Shown here: positions 44,641 through 53,996 of the stretch, piece after piece | How positions within the stretch are numbered: the stretch's first letter is position 1 | Layout: the number at the start of each line of letters is the position of its first letter | NCBI GenBank assembly: GCA_913058335.1 | Contig: CAJXPX010000002.1 | Location: 124,001 to 188,000 of the forward strand | Direction: 5' to 3' | Source: an uncultured Hyphomonadaceae bacterium | Lineage (GTDB): Bacteria; Pseudomonadota; Alphaproteobacteria; Caulobacterales; Maricaulaceae | Length of the DNA: 64,000 nt | Made by a program: the position numbers and the translations under genes | The notes under the pieces: model-generated | Seen by the model: the letters and a program-made list of their open reading frames with translations, nothing else | What the model was told of the DNA's origin: nothing | Database searches by the model: none

Positions 44641-46821
44641 ATGTTTCGAATCTGGGCTGTTGTTTCTGTATTATTATTGACGAGCTGCGCGACTGTTGGA
44701 ACGCGCATGGCTGACCCATCTGAGATGGCGCGGCTGGACACTCAGGCGCGAAATATTGAGATTATCCGTGATGATTACGGCGTACCCCATATATACGGCA
44801 AAACAGACGCAGACGCCGTATTTGGTCTGCTCTACGCACAAGCCGAGGATGACTTTCCCCGCATAGAACGCAATTACCTTTGGGCGATGGGACGTTTGGC
44901 TGAAGTCCAGGGTGAAGATGCGCTTTATAGCGATCTGCGCGCGCGCCTCTATATGACGATGGATGAAGCCAAGACGGCGTATGAAAATGCGCCGGCGGAT
45001 GTGAAGGCGCTTTGCGATGCTTTTGCTGATGGACTGAATTATTACCTTGCCACCCATCCAGAGGTGGAGCCTGACCTGTTGACCCGATTCGATCCTTGGA
45101 TGCCGATGTTTTTCTCTGAAGGCTCAATTGGCGGCGACATCGAGCAAATCCCGCTGGACGGCATCAAAGCATTTTATCAGGATAAGGAACCAGGGGAGGC
45201 GTTACTGCTGTCCTCAAAAGCACCATTTGTAGATCCGGAACCCGCCGGATCTAATGGGATTGCGATTTCGGGCGACTTGACTCGCTCCGGCGATACGATG
45301 TTGCTTATAAATCCTCATACGAGCTTTTATTTTCGCGGCGAAGTTCATGTTGTCAGCGAAGAGGGGCTTAACGCTTACGGCGCCGTGACGTGGGGGCAGT
45401 TCTTTGTCTATCAGGGCTTTTCCGAAAAAAATGGCTGGATGCACACTTCTACCTATGTCGATTTCATTGATAAATTCCGCGAAGATATTTCCGAGCAAGA
45501 TGGCGAATTGGTTTACCGCTACGGCGATGAAATGCGTCCGGTTCAAGTGTCAGAAGTGACGCTGGATTACAAAGATGGTTCTCGTCTGAAATCACGCACC
45601 TTTCCAATGTATCACACGCATCATGGCCCTGTGACACATATGGAGGGCGATAAATGGGTAGTGACCAAGATAAACTGGGACCCGGTCAATGCGCTTAAGC
45701 AATCTTTCCTTCGTACAAAAACAAATGGCCATGCTGAGTTTGATGAAATGATGGATATGCGCACGAACTCGTCCAACAATACGGTTTATGCGGATTCGCA
45801 GGGCAATATCGCTTATTATCATGGAAATTTCATTCCAAAACGTGATCCGATGATTGACTACTCCGGCAGCGTAAATGGCTGGGATACGAGAACCGATTGG
45901 AACGGGACGCATCCGGTGGAGGAGACGATTACGCTGCTCAACCCGCCTAATGGCTGGATTCAGAATGCCAATTCGACGCCGTTTACGGCGGCGGGAGAAA
46001 ACAGCCCGAAACGGGAGGGTTACCCCGCCTATATGGCGCCGGATAAGGAGAATTTCAGAGCGGTTCACGCTATACGTCTTTTGGAGGAGGCAGAGGATCT
46101 GACTTTGGACGGACTGATTGATTTGGCGTATGATCCCGCGCTCCCGGCCTTTGAATTTATTATTCCTAGCCTTGTTGATTCTTATGAGCTGACAAATAAA
46201 GATCCGGCCTATGCCGAAGCGATTGCTTTGTTAGACGACTGGGATCATAAAGTTTCGGCTGACTCGGTTGCCATGTCTCTGGCGCATTTTTACGGTATGG
46301 CGATGTTGGAATCCGACTCCCGACCACAGGGGGCGAGTCGGATGGAAACCTATATGCATTTCTTTGAAGCGGGTAGGCCCGAGGAACAGATGGCTTTCTT
46401 GGAGGAAGCCATGACAAAAATGACGGCTGATTATGGGACTTGGAATATGCCTTGGGGTGAGATTAACCGTTTCCAACGTCTCTCCGGTGTCATTGCCCTT
46501 GATTTTGACGACACACAAAAGAGCTATCCGGTGCCAATGGCGTCGGGTCGGTGGGGCGCACTTGCAGCCTTCGGGGCCAGCCAAGGTGAAAGTACAAAAA
46601 AGATCTATGGCTATCGCGGAAACAGTTTCGTTGCTGTTGTCGAATTTGGCGAGAAGGTGAAAGCCAAAAGCCTACTTGCGGGCGGGCAGAGCAGTGATCC
46701 GAACTCACCGCATTTTGATGACCAAATAGAACCTTATATCAAGCGTGAGTTTAAAGACGTGCCCTATTACCGCGCCGACGTAGAAGCCCGCGCCGTTCGA
46801 ACTTACAGACCAGGCGAATAG
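44641..46821 (+). CDS. Penicillin acylase-family (S45) Ntn hydrolase, lipoprotein
   Basis: A 726-residue protein of the acylase family. The leader has the lipobox LTSCAT (Cys16). An alpha-chain region (IEIIRDDYGVPHIYG) leads to the predicted autocleavage site Gly203-Ser204 in PAGSNGIAIS, where Ser204 becomes the N-terminal nucleophile of the beta chain; NPHTSFYFRGEVHVV follows. Such enzymes cleave amides, including acyl-homoserine lactones, penicillins, or cyclic lipopeptides. The substrate cannot be told from sequence; quorum quenching or aculeacin-like acylation are possibilities. Lipid anchoring places it in the envelope. Monocistronic, followed by a shared terminator. Confidence 0.88.
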   Translation: MFRIWAVVSVLLLTSCATVGTRMADPSEMARLDTQARNIEIIRDDYGVPHIYGKTDADAVFGLLYAQAEDDFPRIERNYLWAMGRLAEVQGEDALYSDLRARLYMTMDEAKTAYENAPADVKALCDAFADGLNYYLATHPEVEPDLLTRFDPWMPMFFSEGSIGGDIEQIPLDGIKAFYQDKEPGEALLLSSKAPFVDPEPAGSNGIAISGDLTRSGDTMLLINPHTSFYFRGEVHVVSEEGLNAYGAVTWGQFFVYQGFSEKNGWMHTSTYVDFIDKFREDISEQDGELVYRYGDEMRPVQVSEVTLDYKDGSRLKSRTFPMYHTHHGPVTHMEGDKWVVTKINWDPVNALKQSFLRTKTNGHAEFDEMMDMRTNSSNNTVYADSQGNIAYYHGNFIPKRDPMIDYSGSVNGWDTRTDWNGTHPVEETITLLNPPNGWIQNANSTPFTAAGENSPKREGYPAYMAPDKENFRAVHAIRLLEEAEDLTLDGLIDLAYDPALPAFEFIIPSLVDSYELTNKDPAYAEAIALLDDWDHKVSADSVAMSLAHFYGMAMLESDSRPQGASRMETYMHFFEAGRPEEQMAFLEEAMTKMTADYGTWNMPWGEINRFQRLSGVIALDFDDTQKSYPVPMASGRWGALAAFGASQGESTKKIYGYRGNSFVAVVEFGEKVKAKSLLAGGQSSDPNSPHFDDQIEPYIKREFKDVPYYRADVEARAVRTYRPGE

Positions 46822-46841
46822 AATGGGTAATGAAAGCAAAT

Positions 46842-46869
46842 AAAAAAGCCCGACGATTTGCCGGGCTTT
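46842..46869. terminator. Bidirectional terminator between the acylase and transaldolase genes
   Basis: An 8-bp stem AAAGCCCG/CGGGCTTT with a 9-base loop. T-rich sequence follows on the plus strand (TTTGTTTCG) and a T run follows on the minus strand, serving both convergent genes. Confidence 0.88.
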
Positions 46870-46887
46870 GTTTCGTTTGAGCTATTC

Positions 46888-47541
46888 TTAAAGGATGCTC
46901 TGACCCGTCTTTTCCCAATCTTTTAAGAAGGCTTCCAATCCTTTATCGGTAAGGACATGTTTGGACAGGCTCTCAATAACAGCAGGCGGGGCGGTCATGA
47001 CATCGGCGCCGACGAGTGCACACTCTTTGACGTGATTTACATTGCGGATAGACGCCGCAAGAATTTCCGTCTCATATCCGTAATTGTCATAAATCGTACG
47101 AATGTCTTCAATGAGTTCCAGACCGTCCAGAGTGATGTCGTCCAGACGCCCTATAAAAGGGGAAATATAGGTTGCGCCGCATTTCGCCGCGAGCAAAGCC
47201 TGATTAGGGGAAAAGCAAAGCGTGACATTTGTCGGCGTGCCTTCTTTCGACAGTATATTACAAGCTTTCAGCCCGTCCATTGTCAAAGGGAGTTTAACAC
47301 AAACATTATCCGCGATTTTACGCAGGTGGCGACCTTCTTTAATCATGTCCTCGGCCTCTGTCGCAACGACTTCGGCGCTAACGTGACCTTCGGTGATTTT
47401 GCAAATTTCGGCGATGACTTCTTTAAAGTCCCGGCCAGACTTGGCGATGATGGACGGGTTCGTTGTGACACCATCAACAAGACCGATGTCGTTGAGCGCA
47501 GAGATGGCGTCCAGATCGGCACTATCAACAAAAAATTTCAT
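46888..47541 (-). CDS. tal: Transaldolase, short TalC/MipB type
   Basis: A 217-residue transaldolase or fructose-6-phosphate aldolase of the short subfamily. It begins [13 protein letters not shown], carries [13 protein letters not shown], and the Schiff-base Lys in VCVKLPLT, followed by [31 protein letters not shown]. Most alphaproteobacterial members act as transaldolases in the pentose phosphate pathway. I start at 47541 because the family starts there. It is divergent from priA, 59 bases apart. Confidence 0.94.
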   Translation of the reverse strand: MKFFVDSADLDAISALNDIGLVDGVTTNPSIIAKSGRDFKEVIAEICKITEGHVSAEVVATEAEDMIKEGRHLRKIADNVCVKLPLTMDGLKACNILSKEGTPTNVTLCFSPNQALLAAKCGATYISPFIGRLDDITLDGLELIEDIRTIYDNYGYETEILAASIRNVNHVKECALVGADVMTAPPAVIESLSKHVLTDKGLEAFLKDWEKTGQSIL

Positions 47542-47600
47542 GGCTTTATGTCCCGTGGGGCTGTGGTTAAGTTCGCGGCCTGTTATCACGAATCATTCCG

Positions 47601-49754
47601 ATGCAAAACGCTCAAATACTTTTTCCAGTTAATGTCCCCGGCGCATTTGATTACGCCGTGCCGAAGGATATGGAATTAAGCGTGGGCGACTTTGTCTATG
47701 CACCCATCGGTAAACAGATGAAGCTTGGTGTTGTGACAGGGTTGGGCCCGGCGGAGGAGGGACGAGAGTTGAAAGACGTCGCGGAGCGCAAGTTCACACG
47801 GCCCCTCTCTGCAGAAATGGTCAAATTCATAGAGTGGACGGCGAAATATAATGTCGCCTCGCCTGGGCAAGTTTTCCGAATGGTTCTCCGGTCTTACAAA
47901 GCCCTCGACCCCAGTCCGGTTGTCTCCCATTATATGCCGACAGGCGTTACCCCGTCCCAGCTTACACCTTCGCGCCGCGCGGTTCTCCGCGAAGGCGGTC
48001 CGTTTCCGGCGAGGGCTAGCGAAATTGCCGCGCGAGCAGGCGTCAGTGCCGGCGTGGTGAAAGGCTTGGTGAAAAGCGGCGCGATGCAGGAAATGGCGCT
48101 GCCGGTCGACGCGCCTTTTGATATTCCCGATCCCGACCATCCGGGTATGGAACTTACCAAAGGGCAGGAGGACGCCGCGAAAGAGCTGGTCGCGCAAATG
48201 CAAATGCAGGGTTTTTCGGTTAGCCTTTTGGACGGCGTGACGGGGTCGGGCAAAACGGAAGTTTACTTTGAAGCTGTGGCGGAGGCTTTGAGACAAGGCG
48301 GGCAAGTGCTCATACTCGTGCCCGAAATCGCGTTGACCCAAGCGGGTATGTCTCGGTTTGAAAATCGCTTCGGCGTCAAGCCTGCCGAGTGGCATTCCGC
48401 CGTGGGGGATGCCCCGCGACGCCGGGTCTGGCGGGAAGTGGCGCAAGGGCGGGCAAAGCTCGTGGTCGGGGCGAGGTCTGCGCTTTATCTGCCCTTCTCC
48501 GATTTGAATCTCATCGTGGTCGATGAAGAACATGACACGTCGTATAAACAAGAAGAGGGCGTCATATATAACGCACGGGATATGGCGATCGTTCGGGCGA
48601 AGCTGTCTGGTCATGCCGTAATCTTGGCCTCTGCTACACCGTCGCTGGAGAGTCTGCATAATGCGAGAAGCGGACGTTTCTCGCATATCGTTTTGCCGGA
48701 ACGTCCCGGGGCGGCCATATTGCCAAACATAGGATTGGTCGATCTCAAAGACAATCAGCCGGAAAAAGGCGATTTTCTGTCTGCTCCTCTCATCGAAGCT
48801 GTACGGGCCGGTCTAGAGCAGGGCGATCAATCCATGCTTTACCTGAACCGTAGAGGCTATGCGCCTCTCATCATTTGTCGATCCTGCGGTGAAAAACTCA
48901 AAAGTCCGGACACGGATAGTTGGCTTGTTGAACACCGCGCAACGGGCCGCGCGATGTGTCACCTGACGGGATTTTCAATGCGAATGCCGACTCTGTGTCC
49001 GAATTGCAAAGCCGAAGATAGCCTTACAGCCGTCGGGCCGGGGGTAGAGCGCGTGGCCGAAGAAGCTTCTCGTCATTTCCCCGCGGCAAAGGTTGAAATC
49101 TTTAGTTCTGATACGGCTGGCAACCCGAATGCTATTAGAGACCGTATGGAGAGAATGGCAGCAGGAGAGATTGATATTCTCGTGGGCACGCAAATGGTCG
49201 TGAAAGGCCACAACTTCCCGCATTTGACTTTTGTCGGCGTGGTGGACGGCGATTTGGGGTTGGCCGGGGGAGATCCAAGGGCCGGGGAGCGGACTTATCA
49301 AACTCTGGTGCAGGTCGCGGGACGTGCGGGACGCGCAGAAAAGCCAGGCAGAGCGCTTATTCAAACGCATCAACCAGAACATGAAGCGCTTCTGGCGCTT
49401 GCGGCTGGTGATCGGGAGTTGTTTATTGGGGTGGAGCTGGCTATGCGCGAAATGCTTGGTCTGCCGCCTTTTGGGAAATTGGCGGCGGTGATTATTTCGG
49501 GGCCTGACCTAAAAAAGACAGAGGCGCTGGCCAAGAAAATGGTGAGTCTGGCACCGCGCGCGGAAGGGATAGAAATCCTGGGGCCGTCAGAGCCGCCTAT
49601 TGGTCGGTTGCGGGGACAATTCCGCAGACGTTTATTTATACAAGCCGAAGCCGGTGTGAACTTGTCGCGCTATATGACGGTGTGGCAAACAAAAATCAGA
49701 GCTCCGGCAAAATATAAAATTCAGATAGATATTGATCCGCAGAGCTTTATGTAA
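47601..49754 (+). CDS. priA: Primosomal replication-restart helicase PriA, one zinc site degenerate
   Basis: A 717-residue PriA. It has the N-terminal DNA-binding domain (FPVNVPGAFDYAVP), Walker A GVTGSGKTEVY, DEEH box (VVDEEHDTSYKQEEG), and motif VI (TLVQVAGRAGRAEKPG). PriA unwinds stalled forks and loads the replisome. In E. coli two zinc atoms are held by eight cysteines. Here Cys426, Cys429, Cys466 and Cys469 (site 1) are kept, but site 2 has Ser435, Thr438 and Thr456 in place of cysteines, keeping only Cys453. The rest of the protein is intact, so the enzyme is probably active. A terminator follows at 49835. Confidence 0.95.
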   Translation: MQNAQILFPVNVPGAFDYAVPKDMELSVGDFVYAPIGKQMKLGVVTGLGPAEEGRELKDVAERKFTRPLSAEMVKFIEWTAKYNVASPGQVFRMVLRSYKALDPSPVVSHYMPTGVTPSQLTPSRRAVLREGGPFPARASEIAARAGVSAGVVKGLVKSGAMQEMALPVDAPFDIPDPDHPGMELTKGQEDAAKELVAQMQMQGFSVSLLDGVTGSGKTEVYFEAVAEALRQGGQVLILVPEIALTQAGMSRFENRFGVKPAEWHSAVGDAPRRRVWREVAQGRAKLVVGARSALYLPFSDLNLIVVDEEHDTSYKQEEGVIYNARDMAIVRAKLSGHAVILASATPSLESLHNARSGRFSHIVLPERPGAAILPNIGLVDLKDNQPEKGDFLSAPLIEAVRAGLEQGDQSMLYLNRRGYAPLIICRSCGEKLKSPDTDSWLVEHRATGRAMCHLTGFSMRMPTLCPNCKAEDSLTAVGPGVERVAEEASRHFPAAKVEIFSSDTAGNPNAIRDRMERMAAGEIDILVGTQMVVKGHNFPHLTFVGVVDGDLGLAGGDPRAGERTYQTLVQVAGRAGRAEKPGRALIQTHQPEHEALLALAAGDRELFIGVELAMREMLGLPPFGKLAAVIISGPDLKKTEALAKKMVSLAPRAEGIEILGPSEPPIGRLRGQFRRRLFIQAEAGVNLSRYMTVWQTKIRAPAKYKIQIDIDPQSFM

Positions 49755-49834
49755 TTTCAGAGACTTTATCTAAAAAATTGTTCCGTATCAATCAATCTTG
49801 AGGACTATCTTTAAGTCATTTTCAGTTTATTTTC

Positions 49835-49859
49835 AAGGGTTTCAAATAAACCCTTTTTT
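49835..49859 (+). terminator. Rho-independent terminator after priA
   Basis: An 8-bp stem AAGGGTTT/AAACCCTT with a 5-base loop and six Ts, 80 bases after the priA stop. Confidence 0.9.
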
Positions 49860-49895
49860 CTATTTAGGATGAAAGTTTATTCAGAATGCGCTAAA

Positions 49896-49942
49896 TGTGA
49901 CAAAATTAGCACACCAAAAAAAACAATGACGAATTTGTCACA
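49896..49942. promoter_or_regulatory. Inverted repeat upstream of the Oar-like receptor gene
   Basis: TGTGACAAAATT (49896-49907) and AATTTGTCACA (49932-49942) are near-perfect inverted arms separated by a 24-base A-rich spacer. They lie 115-160 bases before the receptor ATG and could be a two-site operator or a long-stem leader structure. Confidence 0.5.
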
Positions 49943-50056
49943 AATATTTTGTTTTTAATGGCTTTTGGTCTTGCGTCTTACCAAAAGTTCAGACTAATTC
50001 GTCCTAATTGCGCAACGAGAAGTCGGTGCGTTGAACAATTTTGCAAGGGAATTTCC

Positions 50057-53000
50057 ATGAAAATCAAACTGAAAAGTGGTTTGTTGCAGTCAACTATGAT
50101 GGCTACAGCGATGGCAACCGGGACGCTCGCGCTTACCGCTATGCCAATGAACGCGTACGCGCAGGATTATACATCGGGTGCTTTGTCAGGTGTTGTTTTG
50201 AACGGTGACGGTTCGGTTTCAGTCGGGACGACTGTAACGCTTACATCTGAAAGTCGCGGGTTTAATCGGACTTCTGTTACGGACGAGAGTGGCGAATATC
50301 GTTTTAGCCGGCTTCCAATTGGTAGCTATACTGTAGAGGCGAATGGTATCACTGTTGAAAATGTCCGCGTTCAGGTAAACTCGGATTCACAGGCAAATAT
50401 CGCTTCAAATGTTGATGAAATTATAGCGACTGCTCAGCGCTCTACTCCTTTAGTTACAGATTTTTCTGCAAACCAATTGGGGCTTATCGTAGATGTGGAA
50501 GAAACTTTCAATACACAGCCGGTAGCACGTAATCTTGCCTCTTTAGCGCTGTTGGCGCCTGGCACAACGGGTGGGGACTCTGCTTTTGGTAATTTGGCTT
50601 CAATTTCAGGATCTTCGATTGCTGAGAATGCCTACTATATTAATGGTATGAATATTACAGATTTCCGCAATTTTGTCGGTGCTAGTTCTGTACCATTTGA
50701 GTTCTATGAGCAGGTAGAAACCAAGACAGGTGGGTATGCTGCTGAGTTTGGTCGTTCTACTGGTGGTGTTGTCAATGCTGTGACGAAGTCAGGTTCTAAC
50801 GAATTTCATTTCGGTGGAAATCTGTATTGGGAGCCTGATGAGCTTCGCTCAAGTTCTAAAAATGCGTTCGGAACGGCAACGATTAGTCAAGGAGAATTGA
50901 CTGAACGTGATAATCTGGATGGTAACTTGTGGGCGTCCGGGCCAATTATTAAAGATCGGCTCTTCTTCTTTGGTTTGTACAATTTTCAAGATTTTGAATC
51001 CCAAACATTTACGCGCAATTTGGCCAATCCAACAGAAACGCCTGATGGAATGGGTGGTGCAATGGATGGAGATTTATCTCTAACAAACACTGGTCGTACG
51101 ACACAGACAACTAATGATGACCCATTTTATGGGGCTAAGTTTGACTTCTTCTTGACGGATGATCACCAGTTTGAATACACGTTTATTCGTGATGAAAACG
51201 ACACGATTACACGTAGCGGTAATGTAAATTATGCTCCAGATGGTTCTGTTGCCGATTTTGAATTGGGCGAACCGGGAACTACAGGGGCTGGTGGAGACAT
51301 TCATATCGGGCAATATACTGGTAATTTTGGTGAAAACTTTACTGTATCAGCTCTCTATGGTCATCAAACTTTCAACCAAACGACGAGTTCTGCTGCGGAC
51401 GATATTCCCGTGGTAATCAACTTTGGTGGCGAAGCTTCTGTGACAGGCTTTCCATTTACTGCCAGTGATTATGTCAACTTCTTGGTTTCTTCCGGTAAAG
51501 ATACACGTGAGTTGATGCGTGCTGATGTAGATTACTATCTTGATGACTTTGCTGGCGATCACCATTTCCGTTTTGGTGTTGACCGTGAGAAGTTGACGGC
51601 TCTGGATGAGACAACAGTTTCAGGTGGCATTTATTGGGCGTACTATAACCCCACTCAATGTGATGCTTTTGCTGATCAATTAGGTGCAAACCCTGGAAAC
51701 CATACAGATGGCGCAGATTGTGTCCGTGTTCGGGATTATTCGACAGGCGGGTCATTCGAAACAATTCAAACCGCGTTTTATGCTCAGGATTCTTGGGATG
51801 TTACGGATAGATTGACGTTAAACCTCGGTATTCGGAACGAAACTTTCGATAACCGTGATGCGCAAGGTGAGACTTTTACGAAGCTTAAAAATCAATGGGC
51901 TCCGCGTCTTGGCGTTGTATATGATTTGCCAGATGATCGCTCTACAGCTTTCGGTTCTTGGGGTCGTTATTTCCTACCTGTAGCTGCGAACACAAACATT
52001 CGTCTTGCGGGTGCTGAAACTTACATTCACACTTATTTCGATATTTCAGGCGCAAATCCAGATTTGTCACCGCAAATTATTGGTGACGCATTTCTACAAA
52101 ATGTTCTGGGTAGCGGTGAAGTTGGTGAGACAAGCTCTCTAGTGAATGCTGAGCTGGATCCAATGTATGTTGATGAAGCGATTTTCGGCGTTAGACATCG
52201 GTTTGAAAGCAATAATAGTTTCATAGACGGTTGGCAGACATCCTTGTCCTTTACGTTCCGTGATTTGAAATCCACACTTGAGGACGTAGCCATTGATGCT
52301 GCTGTGTTACAATATTGTGATCGTGAAGGTATTGCGGGTTGTGATGATCCAGATCTTTGGGGAGGCGGTTTTCACCAATATGTTTTGACTAACCCTGGTC
52401 AAGATATGACTGTGACATCGACTTCAGCAGATGTTGCTGTTTTGAATACATATGGAAATAACTTCTCCGGTCCAATTACATTTGATTTGACAGCCGAAGA
52501 TCTAAATTATCCTGAAGCAACGCGTTCTTATATTGCTGCTGAACTTACAGCGAAGAAGAACTTTGATTGGGGTCTCCTCGATCTTAGTTATACTTTGTCT
52601 GAAGCACGCGGAAATTATGAGGGATCGGTCAAATCTGATAACGGGCAAGACGATGCCGGTATTACGCAGGACTTTGACCAGCCAGGTCTCGTCGATGGTG
52701 CTAATGGATTGTCTCCAAACCATCGTGCGCACAAACTCAAAATTCGTGGATATTATAATCTTACTGATGACTTTACAGTGGGGGCGAATTACCGTTTAAC
52801 TTCTCCTCGTAAATTTGGTTGTATCGGTTTGCATGCTACTGATGTTTTCGCTCAGGCTTATGGTGCGGCGTCTAATTACTGTGATAATGTATTGGTTCCT
52901 CGTGGAACTGCATTTGAAGGGAAGTGGACCAACGAATTTGACATGTCTTTCACCTATACACCTAGCTTTATTGAGTTCGGTCAGGTCTCTTTCCGGGCTG

Positions 53001-53149
53001 ACGTCTTCAATATCTTGGATGTACGTACCCCGACTGATTATCAGGAGTTTGGAGAAGACGACTCAGGTGCTAATCGCGCAACTTACGGTTTGCCGAATGG
53101 TTACCAGTCACCACGTCGTGTACGTTTAGGCGTGAACTTTAAATACTAG
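50057..53149 (+). CDS. Oar-like TonB-dependent receptor with carboxypeptidase-regulatory-like domain
   Basis: A 1030-residue outer-membrane receptor. A signal peptide (to AYAQ, about residue 35) is followed by a carboxypeptidase-regulatory-like beta-sandwich (GALSGVVLNGDGSVSVGTTVTL to YRFSRLPIGSYTVEA), then a plug (NAYYINGMNITDFRN, ETKTGGYAAEFGRSTGGVVNAVTKSG) and a barrel ending in VRLGVNFKY. This architecture matches Oar/OmpA-related TonB receptors, often involved in peptide or polysaccharide uptake or surface adhesion. I start at 50057, with AAGGGA six bases before, since the signal peptide begins there. The gene is more T-rich at third positions than its neighbours. Single-gene unit between two terminators. 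Confidence 0.92.
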   Translation: MKIKLKSGLLQSTMMATAMATGTLALTAMPMNAYAQDYTSGALSGVVLNGDGSVSVGTTVTLTSESRGFNRTSVTDESGEYRFSRLPIGSYTVEANGITVENVRVQVNSDSQANIASNVDEIIATAQRSTPLVTDFSANQLGLIVDVEETFNTQPVARNLASLALLAPGTTGGDSAFGNLASISGSSIAENAYYINGMNITDFRNFVGASSVPFEFYEQVETKTGGYAAEFGRSTGGVVNAVTKSGSNEFHFGGNLYWEPDELRSSSKNAFGTATISQGELTERDNLDGNLWASGPIIKDRLFFFGLYNFQDFESQTFTRNLANPTETPDGMGGAMDGDLSLTNTGRTTQTTNDDPFYGAKFDFFLTDDHQFEYTFIRDENDTITRSGNVNYAPDGSVADFELGEPGTTGAGGDIHIGQYTGNFGENFTVSALYGHQTFNQTTSSAADDIPVVINFGGEASVTGFPFTASDYVNFLVSSGKDTRELMRADVDYYLDDFAGDHHFRFGVDREKLTALDETTVSGGIYWAYYNPTQCDAFADQLGANPGNHTDGADCVRVRDYSTGGSFETIQTAFYAQDSWDVTDRLTLNLGIRNETFDNRDAQGETFTKLKNQWAPRLGVVYDLPDDRSTAFGSWGRYFLPVAANTNIRLAGAETYIHTYFDISGANPDLSPQIIGDAFLQNVLGSGEVGETSSLVNAELDPMYVDEAIFGVRHRFESNNSFIDGWQTSLSFTFRDLKSTLEDVAIDAAVLQYCDREGIAGCDDPDLWGGGFHQYVLTNPGQDMTVTSTSADVAVLNTYGNNFSGPITFDLTAEDLNYPEATRSYIAAELTAKKNFDWGLLDLSYTLSEARGNYEGSVKSDNGQDDAGITQDFDQPGLVDGANGLSPNHRAHKLKIRGYYNLTDDFTVGANYRLTSPRKFGCIGLHATDVFAQAYGAASNYCDNVLVPRGTAFEGKWTNEFDMSFTYTPSFIEFGQVSFRADVFNILDVRTPTDYQEFGEDDSGANRATYGLPNGYQSPRRVRLGVNFKY

Positions 53150-53172
53150 GCGAAGGCCTAATTAAGAACTTG

Positions 53173-53197
53173 AAGCGGCCTTCGGGCCGCTTTTTTT
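53173..53197 (+). terminator. Rho-independent terminator of the Oar-like receptor gene
   Basis: An 8-bp stem AAGCGGCC/GGCCGCTT with a stable TTCG tetraloop and a run of seven Ts, 24 bases after the stop. Confidence 0.96.
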
Positions 53198-53428
53198 ATG
53201 CTTACCCTACATTTTACTGGGGATCATTTTTCGTAAAAAGCCGGGAAGGTTAAAACCACTGCCGTAGAAGAGAATTCCGCTCTTGGCACAGTGAGTTGAC
53301 CGTGCTAAAGCCCGCGCGAGTTTGGCGGAGCGGCCTGTTGGGGATAGAAATCCCGGGAGTGTTCGGGCCGCTATATTTATGTTACAGGGCCAGTCTTTCC
53401 GGCCCAATCCTGAAAGCGGACCTGATAC

Positions 53429-53986
53429 GTGTCAGAGACAGAAGTCATTACAGGCGAGGCCCCTATACGCTACGCCCAAGCTTTGCTTGAACTCGCCGAG
53501 GACGCTAAGTCCTTGTCAGCTATGGAAAAAGATGTGAAATCGCTTAAGGCGATGTTTGCAAGCAGCCCGGATCTAAGTGCGCTGATAAACTCTCCTGTTT
53601 TTGCTACGGACGATAAAGCTGCCGCTCTGACCGCTGTGGCTAAAAAAGCCAAGCTCAAGCCTTTGACAGTGCAGTTTGTCGGTTTGGTCGCAGAGAATCG
53701 CCGAGCAGGAGAACTGCCGGGTATTCTGTCTGCCTTTGAAGAAATGGTAGCCCGCCGCAAAGGGTCGCAAATAGCGAAAGTCACCAGCGCGAAAAAGTTG
53801 ACAGCCGCGCAGGTTACGTCATTAAAATCGAATTTGAAAAAATCGCTGGGACGCCCGGTCGAGGTCGAGACATCTGTGGATGCAGACCTTTTGGGTGGTT
53901 TCGTCGTACGCGTTGGTTCGCGTCTTTATGATAGCTCCCTCAAGACTAAACTTGAGGACTTACGCTTAACCCTCAAAGAAGCATAG
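53429..53986 (+). CDS. atpH: ATP synthase F1 delta subunit
   Basis: A 185-residue OSCP/delta subunit joining F1 to the peripheral stalk. [13 protein letters not shown] at the N-terminus, [17 protein letters not shown] in the middle and [25 protein letters not shown] at the C-terminus are typical. It starts with GTG; no ATG upstream fits and the next ATG would delete the N-terminal domain. The ribosome site is weak. First gene of atpHAGDC; a GGGCC/GGCCC hairpin lies in its leader around 53386-53406. The F0 genes are absent, as in other alphaproteobacteria that split the operon. Confidence 0.95.
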   Translation: MSETEVITGEAPIRYAQALLELAEDAKSLSAMEKDVKSLKAMFASSPDLSALINSPVFATDDKAAALTAVAKKAKLKPLTVQFVGLVAENRRAGELPGILSAFEEMVARRKGSQIAKVTSAKKLTAAQVTSLKSNLKKSLGRPVEVETSVDADLLGGFVVRVGSRLYDSSLKTKLEDLRLTLKEA

Positions 53987-53996
53987 AGGTTATACA

